This document shows positions 1 to 13,937 of a stretch of DNA of 64,000 nucleotides, one piece after another; position 1 is the first letter of the stretch, and each line of letters starts with the position of its first letter. The DNA comes from Sindora glabra. Lineage: Eukaryota; Streptophyta; Magnoliopsida; Fabales; Fabaceae. The stretch is from assembly GCA_020226215.1 (NCBI GenBank), contig CM035234.1:74541135-74605134 (forward strand), given 5' to 3'. The translations under genes were made by a program, and so were the position numbers. A model generated the notes under the pieces. The model was not told the origin of the DNA, made no database searches, and saw only the letters and a list, made by a program, of their open reading frames with translations.

Positions 1-3000
1 ACTCTACTTGTGCTAATGGAGGAAAATGACTACAACTTTTCTAAAGAGAAATTAGATATATAATAATCATATAGATACAGTTGAAAATTTTTAATATATA
101 AACATTAAGGGGTCACTCTCACAAAATTTTAATAATATAATATAATTCTTTATGTTTTGTAATTTCCAATTATTAGTAATGATTGAATAACAATATATAG
201 TTATTCTATATCTAAATTATAATTATGAATATCGATATCTTAATTAATAAGTCAATAAAATGATGACATATTATTTATATAAAAGAAGTTTTCAATTTAA
301 TTATTTCTTTATAAACCTTTTTAAATTAGATCTTAAATTTGTTTTAATTTTATTTTAGTCTTAAATTTTTAACAAATTAATATTTAAATAAAAGTAAGGT
401 TAAATTTTTTCTTTAGACAAATTTAAAAATTTCTCGCTTTAAATATTTCTTTTTTCTCTCTTTCTCTTTACTTTACATATATGCATATTTTTAAAATTCA
501 TATTTGTACTTAATCTTAAAGGTGCATAACAAAAATATTATTTTATTAAATAAAATAATATATTGATTATTCTAAAAAATTAATCAAAATTTTTGTTCAT
601 TATTTAAACATTGTATTAAATAAAAAGATTACTTTTCACTATTTAAAATCACTCATTAATATTAAAGTAAATATATATAAAATTTGATATTTCTGCATTA
701 AATAAAGAAAATTGTTACTTATCCAAAAAATTGAAAAAAACTATATACTATATTCTTAAATATTTTATTTTAATAATTTTATTGGCAACATTATTTTTTC
801 AACAATAAAGTCTTTATTTATTGCAAATTTGTTGAAGAAAATATTATTTTATATAATGCAATAAAATAATATTTAGACATTAATGTACTATGTCCAAATA
901 ATTTTAGAATTTTTTAATAGAAATCATGCTATTATTCTTTTTAATATAATGAAACATTTTTCACTTATTTTCCTTTAAATTATTATTATTTTTATATAAA
1001 ATCAAACTATATGAAGAAATTGTTAGTAAAGAATCAAAATACATACATATATACTTACTCATATATGTATGTTCAAATATGTTCTACTTAAAAATTGGAG
1101 ACTAAAAAATATATATAATTTGTTATTATAATTTTAACCTAATACAAATAACTTATTTTCAAATTTGATACATTTGTATGTTCTTTCTTGATATTAATCT
1201 ATATTTTCTTTATAATTTCACACATTACAAAAAGAAAAATAGTTTCATCTCATTTATTTTTTATTATTTTATTTTATCTTATATAAAAATCTTTAATAAT
1301 AATAAATTAAATCAGTAAAATAACTATTTTATTTGAAAATCATAGTATGTACCTTGCAAAATTTTGTGTTTAATATAATTTATAAGATGATAAAAGTAAA
1401 AAGAGATACACATATTATATTTTTATAAGTGTATACATAACACTTTAATTTTCAAGTAAAACTTACTTTATATATTTTAAATAGATATGTGTAAGAAATA
1501 TTAAATACTAAATTTTATTACTAAATTGAGTATTTTAAAAGATTTCATGTATTAATATGTAAAAAATAAGTGAATGTGATTATTCAAAAAAAAAAGAGAA
1601 GAAAAAAAATAGCTTCATAAAGTGTAAGTCTAGATTTTTAATTCACTAACTATTAACTATATTTTGTATTTTCAAAATGATTATGTGATAATTTTTTGAA
1701 ATTATTTTAGTTTCAAAATTTTTAAATTATAAAGTATTATAAATAAACTTGAGTTAATAATTATTAAATTATATTTATCATATAGTGAAGAGGTATAAAA
1801 ATATACGTATAAATTAATATGGACAATTTACTTAAATTACTTATTTTAAGTTATTAGTAAATTTAAAATTACAAAAATTATAATTCAAAATAGAAATATC
1901 ATATCATCAATTCTTCACCTATTTAATAAGTCTCCTACTTATAAATCTTGAGCATCCATTTTTGTACTATCGAAATCTAACAATTCTCATTTTGTTATAA
2001 AGTTAATATATCAATACCCAAACTTTTAATTTTAGTATGTTAGAATTGTCTTATATAATTTGTAGAGTAATTGTTAATGTGAAAGGAAGGCAAAAAAATT
2101 TTCTCTTTGCATAAAGAATGATTCAAATGAGGCAATTCAAGTAATCCTCATTTTATTATAGGAGAGTGAAAATAGAGTTTTTAACTATTTAACTAATTCA
2201 TAAATCATAATTTTTATTTTTTAATAGTATAATTATGATGTGTTATTTATTAGGGGGAGAAAGAATGTTAAGAGGCTTATTATTTTAAAATTAGTGTCAA
2301 TTTTTTTTAATATACAAAGGAAACTGAATTACATAAAAATAATATGTTAATTCCGTTAGGATACTTAATGGAAAATTATAGAAGAAAGTTATGAATACCA
2401 TTAAATAAATACAAGAGAGTAAAAAGTAAATTTTAATATTATAGAAAATAAATTAATCATGAAGATAAGTATAAGACTAAGGGTTATATTCACCTTTTCC
2501 TATTAGCAAGGCTTAGAACAGAGCTCTTCTATTTCATTCATAGGATAAAAAAAATATATTTATTTTAACAGGAAGGAGATAGATTTATAAGAGACTTCGT
2601 ATTTATAAAATTTATGTACTTCTATATTTTAGATTTCATATGTTTGTTCGAAAATCGTTTACATATATATTAAAAAATAAATAATATATTATTTATATTT
2701 ATATTTTAAAAAATATTTATAAATATAATATAATGAATGAAAATAATTTTTTAAAATATTTATATTTAATATTAAATAAATAAAATATTTTTAATATTTT
2801 ATAAATAATATTTTTATAAAAATAATAGGGTAGACCGTCAGCCTCACCTCAAATAAGATAAAAATTCTTGTCCGGTATGATAGAAATTTTTTCCGAAAAC
2901 AGGATGCTCCTACCACTCATCGGTGACAATTAATAACCACAAGACTGTGTCGGGTCCACGTCCCGTCGGTTTGAACTCCTAGTTTCATAAAAAAATCGGG

Positions 3001-3046
3001 AACTCCTCATCTGACGCGGCAGAAGAAATTGAAAATTTTCTGGTTA
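1..3046. other. AT-rich intergenic DNA, no gene seen
   Basis: Strongly AT-rich sequence with stops in all frames and no conserved protein motif. From about 2,825 to 3,046 the base composition is clearly more GC-rich, with several CpG-containing stretches, but no open frame or RNA-like structure could be recognised there. It may be remnant promoter or repeat DNA next to the hAT-type element that follows. Confidence 0.6.
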
Positions 3047-3907
3047 CTTACTGCCAATATTTTAAATTCCAACCCCGCCATCGATTCGGTTAAGCTGAGC
3101 GGGTTAAATTGATATTATATTTTTATATATAATAAATAATATATTATATATAAGTATATATTCTACTATTATATTTTTAAAATAATAAAGTAATATTAGT
3201 TTTATTATAATTCTATTAATTATCTAATATAATTTTAATTCAAATAAAATGTAAATGATAATTTTTTTAATTCAAATTACTTTCATATAATTCTTAATTT
3301 ATTCATTTAATAGTAATTATAAATAATAAAAATATTAATTTATAAGAAAAATTATTCATCTTGATTCTTATAGTTTATCAAGAATCAAGAAAAAAAAAAT
3401 TTCTTTTAAAGTTCTTGAATTTAAATTTTAAAAATTTTAAATTTTGTTAATCCATTTTTATAGGAAAAATTTAATATTTTTCTATTTTTGAACAATTGAA
3501 AAAAATTTAAAATTTTTAAAAAGAATATTATGATTACTGATATTTTTAAATTTAATATCTTAAAGTATATGTTTTATTTATTTTGCTATATATATGAAAT
3601 AAATTGGTTTCTAATTTTTTTTATATTATACTTTCTTACTTAAGATTTTCATAATTTTTTTATATTGAACTTTTAAGTTAAATTAAAATTAAACTCTATT
3701 AATTTGTTAAAAAAAAAGAATTGAATTGAGTGGGCGGGTTGACCGGGTGACCAATTCAACTGCTAAATCGATTGGGTTTAATCGGGCCAACCTAACTTTT
3801 TGGTTAATCTAAATTTTGGGTTGAACCGATCTATTTTTAAATCTGGATACCGATGTGACCGATTAAATCAATTGGGCCGATTTAGGTTTCAAAACACTAC
3901 CTACTGC
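3047..3907. mobile_element. hAT-type non-autonomous element with 8-bp target duplication
   Basis: The element itself spans 3,055–3,899. The left end begins CAATATTTTAAATTCC, and the right end, read on the other strand, begins TAGTGTTTTGAAACC. The two form imperfect terminal inverted repeats followed by GC-rich subterminal blocks with repeated CGGGTT/GGGTTGA-like words. It is flanked by CTTACTGC (3,047–3,054) and CCTACTGC (3,900–3,907), an 8-bp target duplication with one mismatch, the size expected of hAT transposition. The interior is AT-rich and encodes nothing recognisable, so it would depend on a transposase made elsewhere. The 63-codon frame inside it (3,800–3,991) runs over the right end and is not a gene. 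Confidence 0.75.
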
Positions 3908-5849
3908 AGCATGCGAAAGTATATAGTACTCCTAAAATTTTTCAGTATTTTTTGTATCGGATCTATGTATGTTTTAATATATTTTTATTAATTTTTTAAA
4001 ATTTTATATAAAATTATATGTATAATTTAAAATACCTTACAAATTTTAACTTTTATATCTATATAATTATTAAAATATATTTATTTTCATTTATCCTCGA
4101 TTGTAGCACCATCACTAATTATTGTGAGTATCGGTTGATTAACGATTAAGACGTACTTCTATTTTCCTCTTTCTTTTTATTGTCGCATTACACTATAGAA
4201 AATTGTGCCCAATATGACGCCATGGATGGAGATGTTGAGTTCAAAAAGTCAAAAGGAAGCGAAGGTGCTAACGACGCCAACAATTATAGAACTATATATA
4301 TTTTTGTGATAAATTTTTGATTTATTGGGGGTGATATCCAACGAGTCCAACCAAATTGAATATTCATATATTTGAAGTTGAATTTGTTAATATTAAATGA
4401 ATTTATATATTTGAAGTTAAATTTGTTAAACTCATCGAATTTTGAAAACTCAAACTTGAGCTCGATTCAATAATGAATTTAATTGAATTTAATTAGGTTC
4501 AAATGAATCTTAAATTTCTAATCTAAATATTTAAATTTGAGGTCGAATTTAAGTTATATTTAATTTTAAACGAATTTAAATGAGTATAAATAAAATTTAA
4601 ATAAATTTAATAAATTTTTTATATTTATAAAATATATAATATAAAAAATAAAAATATAATTTATATTAAATTTATTTATATTTGTGAAAAACTTGAATTA
4701 AGTAATAAAAAAATTTAGATTCAACTCGTTTGGCAAATGAGTTGACTCATTAAAATTTAAGTTTAAATCAAATTTTTTATTAATTAATTTCAAATTATTT
4801 ATAAATAACTCTACTCATTTATTTCTTTATGCCTGAAAGTACACATTAATAATGTTGGAAGAAAAAATTCTTTGTCAAGCATACGGATATCATATAATTA
4901 AATTTATCAAAATATCAATAATTTAATATAAAAATTTTAAATTCTAAAAAAATTATGATTAAAAAATTTTATTATATCATTAAAAATTTATAACATAATG
5001 CCCGGTAAAATTCACAGTTGTAATATTTCAACTTTCTAACTATTCTCTTTATAATTTTTACAAATTTTTGCAGAGTTCTTATATAATATTTATAGTCTCT
5101 CACATCACATCCTATTCATAATTTTTTATCAATACATATATTTATAATTTAAAAATACTAATACCACTTTAATATAAAAATTAATTTCAATAAAAAATAA
5201 TTTAAAATTATAATTAATAACAATTAAAATTACCGTAAAAGCTAACCATAAAGCAGAAGCGACGGTGAAAGACGTTTATTAAAGAAATTTTCGATGTTTA
5301 ACTCAATATTTTTGAGAGTGTGAACAAGGAGTTTATGGGTTGAATTAGGATTAGGATTTCGAGACATACTTGGTCTGTTTATATAGACATGCAACTATTG
5401 GTAAATTGGTCTAAATTAAGTGAATAATTTTGTTTTTATTAAAACACTATTTTAGTCTCTTATAAATGTAAATTTTACTAAATTTAATCCTCATTTGATT
5501 TTTATTCTCAATTTAGTTCTTGTTAAATCTAATTTCTTTTAATCAAATTCTCTTCCTCTACCTTAAATTATATTTACTAAAATAATGATATTATCATAGA
5601 AATTATATTTATTAAAATAATGATATAGAAGCTCAACTTAGACCCATTTGATGCTTAGATGAACAATAAATATAATTTGTATTAAAAATATATTAATAAT
5701 TAAATTAATATAACATTATATGATTTTTATTAAATATTGAAAAATTGAAAAAAAAAAGTGATCAAGTTAAATTATTATTATTAATATAACATTATATGAT
5801 TTTTATTAATATAACATTATATGATTTTTATTAATTTGTATTAATTTTT
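3908..5849. other. AT-rich intergenic DNA, no gene seen
   Basis: No supported gene. A short direct repeat built on ATATTTGAAGTTGAATTTGTTAA lies near 4,366–4,435. The 4,340–4,790 stretch, rich in GAATTT/AAACTCG words, looks like an old MITE, but its ends could not be defined. At 5,747 and 5,871 the same words (AAAAAAGTGATCAAGTTAAATT) occur on either side of a small tandem repeat of TATGATTTTTATTAATATAAC. Confidence 0.5.
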
Positions 5850-8048
5850 TTTATTTGGAATGGATGAAAATTGAAAAAAAAAAGTGATCAAGTTAAATTA
5901 TTATAATACTTTTATAATATATTATTAATTTTTATTATAATGTTAATTTAACAAACTCAATTAAAACTGATAAAATGTTATACATTTAATAATAAATAAT
6001 TTTTTTAGATAATTTTAAATAATAATATTAATTTTTATTTTCACATCTACCTCTAATATTAATATTACATATTGTTGGATTCAAATATTTTCATATATTG
6101 ACACTTTAATAATGCATGTTTGCTTATCATATTCCAACTTGTAAAGTTTGGTAAATGCGAAAATTTTTTATTTGTTATATTTTAAATATATTTTTATTTT
6201 TATTTATTATTTTAGAATTTTAATAAAATATTAAATATATTTTCTAATTTTATTTTTTATTAATAAATATTTTATTATTTTATATTTTCAATTCATTTAT
6301 ATTTATTCCATCATATTTATATTTTAATTATTTTAAATTTTATATTTAAAGAATAATTTTGAAAAACTTATAAAAATAAATAAAATTATTTTTAATATTT
6401 ATAAAATCAGTTAATAGATGTAAACAATAAAAAATAAAAAATTATTTATTATCGTAGGTCAGCCTTCTTCATCGCAAGATGCATTGCGCTTGGTAGAGGA
6501 GCTAAAGGTAGCAGTTTCTTTCTAATGAAGTGAAGGGCAGCAATTGCAAGAAATGGATGAGATGGATTTCACTCTAACAAACTCCTCATTTCAGAGGGAA
6601 AATTTTAACTGTGGGACCCATAATTTTTTTTATTTTGTTCACCCTTTCTTAATTTTCACCATTTAGCTAAATAAGGTGAAATTCAAATTTCACCCCTTCT
6701 TCTTTCCCCCCTCATTACACCTATTCCAAATGGACCGTTATAAATTATGTACTTAAATTTTCACTTTGTATGTTAAAACATAGAAAGTTGGTAATTACAA
6801 ATTGGATCAAAATTTTTAATAATAAAATAGTAGTGCACTAACATTGATGAATCATAAAAGAAATAAAGGCTTTTATTATAAAATTCAAAATGAATGGAAA
6901 GTGGCTAATGAAGGTGAAAAGAAAGCAATAATGAAAATTTTCCAAAAGAAATTTAAAGTTTTAGTTAATATTTATTTACGTATTTTGTAGCATTTTTTAT
7001 ATGAAAATGATATACTATATAAATATTTTAATTATAGTATTTTGACTTAATTATTGTATTTTTCCTATTCTAAATAATATATTATATAAATATTCACTTA
7101 ATAATGTAATTTTTTTGTACTTGATAAATTAACTAAATAAAAATCTTGTTTAATAGAAACAAATATACTTATTCATCATTAATTTTTTGATATACCACAA
7201 GATTGACAATAAAGGTCCGTTTTTTTATTGAAAATATTTTTTGTTAGAATAATTTTATTTATTTAATATTAAATATGATGAGTAAGGTAAAAAAATAATA
7301 TTCTTTATTTTAAATAAAAAATTATTTTTTACTATTATAATAACATATATTACTTTTAAAATCTTAAATTATATAGGCGACATAAAGTTTCTTTACTCAT
7401 ATACAAATAATTTAGATTTTTTTATAAACAATATTTCTCAAAAAAATAAATGAAGCTTTAATTTATATTTAACGGTCTAAATTCCATATACTTTATTATT
7501 GTAATACTTACAATTAATTATATAAAGTAAATATTATTTATAATATTAAATATATGTATAAAGTAACATCATTAAATATATTAATAGCTATTCAATTGAA
7601 ATAAGTTTTTATAAGTATTACAATTATGTTTTATTGTGAAAACTAAATGGCATAGACTACAATATGTTTGAGCCCATAATTTATGACACATTAATAAGTT
7701 AAAAAATATAAATGACTAAGATTGAGACTAGTTATTTACTATTTGAAATCAATGATAGGGAAGCTTCCTTCTTTCTTAATTCTTTTCGTACAAATTATAA
7801 GTTAATCTCACAAATATAAAAGTAAGAAAGAATTAAAGGATGGTAGGAATTACTTTGCTTTTTCATTCTAATATCTTATTTTTCAAGAAGAAAATTATCT
7901 CATGAATATATTGATTTCTTCATTTTACCATTTTTTATTTTTGGCCTTTGGGTTTTATTTTTTGAAAGATATATATTTTATTTATTTTTTATTTGAGTTT
8001 AGTTTTTATAGTAGAGATTTTCATTTCCTTTCAATATTTAATAAAAAT
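5850..8048 (+). repeat. 2.2-kb direct duplication, copy 1
   Basis: This 2.2-kb stretch is repeated in the same orientation at 15,868–18,051, about 10.0 kb downstream. Similarity is high along the whole length, with only scattered substitutions and small indels. For example, copy 2 lacks roughly 15 bp that copy 1 has near 7,045. The first 885 bp (to about 6,734) look like a MITE, beginning ATTTGGAATGG and ending with the inverse CTATTCCAAAT. The other 1.3 kb is non-element AT-rich DNA. Because unrelated flanking DNA was copied together with the MITE, this looks like a segmental duplication and not two independent insertions. No coding potential was seen. Confidence 0.85.
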
Positions 8049-8361
8049 CATATAATTATATGGTAAAGTCATATAATTAATGCATTGTATGAAAGGTACT
8101 ATATAACTATTGAATGGTGTTACATAAGATTTATGGTTGATATGTTTTCAGTTTTATTGAAAAAAAAATATTAGCATTTGATGGTATTGAAAATCGAATC
8201 AAATGAAATCTTTTAATAGATCAAAATAATATTTGAATATTTAAGAGATCAAAATAATATTTTAATCTAATTTTTTTACTCTCACTGTATCCTATAATCA
8301 TATTAAATTTTCACTAATTTAAAATTAAGTAAATGCAAGATAAATTTCTTTTATACTTACT

Positions 8362-8592
8362 CCTTGTTTAGTGAGAGAGAAAATAGGAAGGAGAGAAGAG
8401 AAACTTTTTTAGTTTGAATAGGAGAAAAAATAAGAGAGAAAATTTCTAAAATTTAAAAATTTAAGAAAGTTATAACTATACATTTTATTTTTTAATTTTC
8501 TTTCCTTTCACTTTTCTCTTTAATCAAATAAGAAAAAAAAGTACAAATTTTCTTCTCCCTTTATTTTCTTTTTTCCCTTCCAAACAAACTTT
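8362..8592. mobile_element. Small palindromic MITE
   Basis: The left part reads purine-rich (CTTGTTTAGTGAGAGAGAAA, then AATAGGAAGGAGAG). The right part is its pyrimidine-rich counterpart, ending TTCCCTTCCAAACAAACTTT. Read on the other strand this gives AAAGTTTGTTTGGAAGGGAA, so the whole 230 bp can fold on itself. This is typical of a foldback MITE. The family cannot be named and no target duplication was identified. Confidence 0.5.
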
Positions 8593-10653
8593 GATCTTAT
8601 TTAACAATTAATTGATAACTATAATAATTAACTGATTTAATTAGTTATTAGTTGATTTGACTAACTAATTGCATTAATTATTTGAATAAGAGTATTTGAT
8701 AAAATAAGTTATTTATGATTTATTGTTTGTATGTAAAATAACATATAAAAATATAAATATATTTTATGAATTATTTAAGTATTCTTTCATTTTAATATTT
8801 TAGATCTTATATGTTATTTAGTGAATTAAATTTTCTTATAAATAATATAGTATTATAAATTATTATATATTAAATATTCCTTCAAAATTAAATTACTATA
8901 ATTTTTATAGTAAATAAATCTACTAATTAAAAATTAATATCTATAATTATTTAATTTTTATGTAAAAATAAATATTATAATTTTTTTATAAGTTGATAGT
9001 GGAAGAAATGAAAAAATTAATAAATTAATATTCTTCATGGATATGAATTAATTAAAAAATAATTTATTAATCATAAATAGCATTAGAATCACAGACAATT
9101 TGAACTAGAAAAACCAAAAAAAGAGTAAGAACTTAAAAATGTAAGCATTATGATTTAGCAGAACTAAAAGCATGCCACTGAACAGCGTACAAGCTTACCA
9201 ATGTCTGCTAATTTCACGAGTCATAACAAGAAAAGAAAGAGTAGGGCGAGCCAAAAGTTTTTTCAAGAATGATATATCAAAAAATATTGAAAATTATTAG
9301 GGGCATTTCAATTATTTAATAATTTTATATGCATCAATTATTTGAAATCGCTAAAAATTGTGATATTTTGCAAACTAGCCGATTCAGAGCTGTCAATCAA
9401 GTAAACTTGATAAACCAGCCAGAAGCTAGGTTAGTTTATCAAACATCACCTTTTATTTTTTCTATTCTAATTTTTTTTTTTTACTATAGGACTTTAACCA
9501 AAGGTTGCCTGCCCTGGGGACCACAGACACAGGGGTTGGTTTAGCACATTCATGACTGGCTATTAATGTTACAAGTGACCTGACGAAGAGTACAGTACAG
9601 AGCACGGTCATCCGTCGCGATGGTTAGGGGTGAGTGTCATTGCCTGCACCAAGACACCACGTGTACCGGAGCAAGAGGTCGGTGCAGGTCTCTAGTGAAG
9701 ACAACACCGCTGGTCTTTCGGGTTTGTTTTTCATGCAGCTGAGCTGGGCCCACCGTTTAACAATATTTGATGGGAGGTGGTTTTATTGTTGAGACTGGGT
9801 TTCAATTTAATTTATTATTAATATAAAATATTTTATATTATTAATAAATTAAAAAATATATTATTAAAAAAATTTTAATATTGAAAAATTTTAAATAAAA
9901 TATTTAAAAATTAATTATAACATCACATACATTATACTATATTGCAAACGGATAAAATAGATCAATTTAACAGGAAATATATTAAGATGAAAAATTATAC
10001 TTTAAGTGTCAATTTGATAATGAGCTTGATTACATCAAAACAATTGAGCTTCTCTTTCATAATTATGAAAGATAAAGGGAATATAATAAATGATTTGAAA
10101 GGAGTTGTTCAACTCTCATCTCATATATATATATTATAAACTTTATATTTCAATGGCGCAACTAAGTATAGGATGAGACTTGAGACCTATTTCTAATGAG
10201 TTAAATTAAATTAACTTACTTATTAAAAAAATTTAAAAATAAAAGCTTACTAAATAAAATATTCACATATGATCACCAACTTCATCCTAATTAAAGTGCT
10301 CTATATTATTGGTATTAGCTAATCCAAGCTCACAATTTATTATTAATTATGCAAGTCCACAAAATAATTCTAATTGTCTCCTATTTAGATAACATAATTA
10401 GAAAAATAATACCTTGGATTATAATAACAAGAAATACCAAATAATGAGCATGACACTATTATAATCATAAATCTAAAATGAAATTATAAGTCTTTAATAT
10501 GAGAATCATTATGTCCAATTGAGATACTACTACTACACATATCAAGACTTAATTTATTTTAATACCTTCACTAGCACAACATATCATATGGTCTTACTAT
10601 TCCATTTGAGTTGATCAAACCCTAAATGGTAAAAATAATGGAACCATATAATT
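8593..10653. other. Intergenic DNA with a GC-richer island
   Basis: No supported gene. Bases about 9,500–9,785 are much richer in GC than the surroundings and include CACGTG (9,658–9,663) and several CpG sites, so they could be an old promoter or gene remnant. Both strands are interrupted by stops and no protein family is recognised. The short frames at 9,329 and 9,942 have no supporting features. Confidence 0.4.
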
Positions 10654-12190
10654 ATCAATCACCATAAATCTAAAAGTTATTACTTTCTCTCCAATAACAT
10701 GAATATAATTTAGAGAACCGAGTAATGGCAACACACACAACTTAACATGTGGCCATAGTCTCTTCAAACATCATATGAAACCTATTTAAAATTGTTGTCC
10801 TACATAAAAATAAATATTAATATTGCTATTCCAAATTGTTGCTTTACAAAAATATTTAATTTATCTATTTTAACTAAGGTATACCATAAATGTGTGTCTT
10901 GCATTATTCACAAATCCATCACACATCCACAATGAATTCTTAATTGATAGTTTAAACATAATTATGAGTGAGTGCACCATCCTATTAAGGTAATTATGAA
11001 TGTTTATTTGATATTAATCACAAAATAATATCTCCCATTTCCACAACCACATATTCATAACAGATTTTATAAATTAACATTTCCAATAGAATAGATTTTT
11101 TTTTCTTTTAATTGGGAACTCAACTCTCACTCTATAATGACTCAATTGAATCCTTTTGATTGTGGATAAAGCAATTTTAATAAATTTTCAATAATATGGC
11201 AATACATAAATAGATAATAATATAAAATTAATTTATATTAATAATAAATTAAAATTTAATCAATTCAGACTTGACTTGATTGGTTAACTATCAAATTCAA
11301 ATTATGTGAACCTCTTTTAATGAATAATATATGATTATTTATTTTTTTTCCAAAAAAATATAAGGATAATAGTATTTTTTGTAAGTTAAAACTTTGGTCT
11401 TTTAATAATAGGATTACATAGTCATCAATCACCATAAATCTAATACTTATTACTTTCTTTTCAATAACATGAATATAATTTAGAGAACCAGGCAATACGA
11501 GTACCACAACTTAACATGTGGCCATAGTCTCTTCAAACATCAATGAAACCTATTTATAATCATTGTCCCACATAAAAATAAACATCAACTTTGGTATTCC
11601 AAATTGTTACCTTATAAAGACTATTTAATTTATCAATTTCAACTAAGGTATAACATCATTGTCCATCTAGCATTATTCACAAATAATATCTCATGCTGTC
11701 ACATACCTACAATGGATTATTAATTGACTGTTTAAATATAATTATGAGTGCGTATATTGTCTCATTATGATAATTATGAATGTTTATTTGATATTAGTCA
11801 CAAAATAATATCTCCTATTACCATAACCATATATATATATATATACATATATATAAAAGATTTTATAAATTAACATTTTTGATAGAATAGAATTTTCTCC
11901 TTTTAATTAGGAACTTAGCTCTCATTTTATAATGGCTCAATTGGACCTCTTTGATAGTAGATGAAAAAGTTTTAATAATTTTTTATTAATATAACAATAT
12001 ATAAATAATAATAATATAAAATTAATTTTTTACTAACAATAAATTAAATTTAAATCCATTCACACTTCACTTGATTGTGCACGAAGTTAACTGTCAAATT
12101 CAAATTAAGTGTACCTCTTTTAATGAATAATATATGATTATTTATTTTTTGTAAGTTAAAAATTTGGTTTTTTAATAATAAAATTAGCAT
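10654..12190 (+). repeat. 770-bp tandem duplication (two units)
   Basis: Unit 1 (10,654–11,423) and unit 2 (11,424–about 12,190) are diverged head-to-tail copies with a period of 770 bp. Shared landmarks include CACCATAAATCTAA, ACTTAACATGTGGCCATAGT and TTTAATGAATAATATATGAT in the same order. Unit 2 has gained a short TA microsatellite near 11,829. Neither unit has coding potential. The 80-codon frame on the - strand at 11,265–11,507 spans the unit junction and is spurious. Confidence 0.8.
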
Positions 12191-12847
12191 TATTCATCCA
12201 TACATGCTATCTTTCAGATCTTAAATACTTCCTATTTTGATAAGTAAAATATTTTAACAACTTTTAAAATTTAGAAAGTGATTTATTAATTTTTAAGATA
12301 CAAGTGGAGAAGACTTTTAGAAGTATATTAACATAAAAAATTCAGTGCCATTCTTATACAAATATTGTTAAGCATATTATTATTCTAACTTAATTATTTA
12401 ATCTGATTAAAAATATCCATTTCTAATAGAAAATTAGTTGTATTTGAAGAAATTAGATTATGGAATTGAAAAAATAATATACTTGATAATATTTATATAA
12501 AAATAATACTAAACTTTTAGTAATAACATACCACTAAAATTATTTTTTCAAACAAGTAATAGTAGTAATGAAAATTTTAATAGAGGATTAGAAATATTTC
12601 CGCTAACACCACCTTAATATAGATTAAATGACTTTTTAGCCCAGAAAAGTGAAAGCATGCACTCCTGCCATCTTTCCTTCTTCGGCATAAAGCCCTACAA
12701 GCTAACAGTTCAGTGGAGTTCTACGTTTTGTAACCAAAGACGGGTGTTTGAAATTACATGTATTTAACATATGCAAAGATGGGTTTATCACTAATTTTAT
12801 TTGATTTTGTTATTTTAGCCATGTTTAAAGAGAGCCAAATTCATTAG

Positions 12848-13937
12848 TTAATGTTAGGCTTAATTACATTTTCATCCCTTAAAATATAATTTAATTGCAT
12901 CTATAAAATATAAAAATCTATTTTGGCCAATGTAATACTTAAGCCAAAATAATTTTGGTCTTAAACCATAACTTCCGCTGAATTGGTACCGCAACAGTTG
13001 ATCTGGAATTTTGTTATCCTACATGGCATCCGTCAATAAGCCTTGTCATTTCGAAATCAGATTTTTGAGGAAAAAAAAAAAAACTATTTCAATTTTTCCA
13101 CTCGTTTAAATTATCTTTCCTTTCTATCATCAGGCAACCCCATCATCACTGAGCTCTGCTTTGAACAAATTGCTTATCTCCACCATCTGCACGGGCTTCA
13201 TTGCACCAAAGCTCTGCTATTGTTATTGCTGTTGTGACATCCTGTTCATAAATTGAGGTTGCAAGCTTGCCTAAATAAAACATAACGAGGACTCATCCTG
13301 CATTGCAATGTTCATAAACAATATCCAACACCGTGTAAGTCATTTAAGTTTCCAGAAAAATTAAATATTGCAAGAACAACAATCATTTTCTTTGTACTCA
13401 TCTTATTTCCCTCAAATTTCATTTGGGTTTTCCGAGTTGGTTGTTCTAAAATTCTACAGAAACCCCATGTTCTTTGGTCTTTCATTGTAATCCTGGCTTA
13501 GTCTTATCAACGAAAGCTGGCTTAAATTCATCTATAAACAAATTTTAAAATTTTTCAGTAATTAAACCACAAAATAGAAAAAACAATGACAAAACCCATA
13601 CTTACAGATCAATTAGTAGAGTATGCTGTGATTTCAGATTTAAAGTTTAAACAATATCCTTTAGCTGCTTTGGTGGGAATTGATTTAAAGGTGGGGGTTT
13701 GGGAGAGATGCCGTGCTTGCTTCAGATTGGGACGATGTTTGCGGATGACGAAAAAAGATAGAGGGGTTTGGTATATAGGAGTCTGCATCCAAGAGAAATG
13801 AAATGCTAGCGATTAGGACCAGATTTAGTTTAATATGTAAATTAGAGGAACTAAAATAAAATAAAATGTTTAAAGGGGATCAAATGCAATTAAATTGTAA
13901 TTTAAAAAGATAAAAATATAATTAAGCCTTAATAGTA
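12848..13937. mobile_element. Mutator-like non-autonomous element (possible Pack-MULE)
   Basis: The element spans 12,857–13,928. Its ends are inverted repeats of about 45 bp: GGCTTAATTACATTTTCATC at the left and, on the other strand, GGCTTAATTATATTTTTATC at the right. Both lead on to a shared AATTTAATTGCA. Flanks TTAATGTTA (12,848–12,856) and TTAATAGTA (13,929–13,937) match at 7 of 9 positions, consistent with a 9-bp Mutator-type target duplication. The interior (about 13,120–13,260 and 13,640–13,800) is GC-richer than either end and has short open stretches, as if it carried captured gene fragments, but no source gene is recognised. No MULE transposase is present. Confidence 0.65.
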
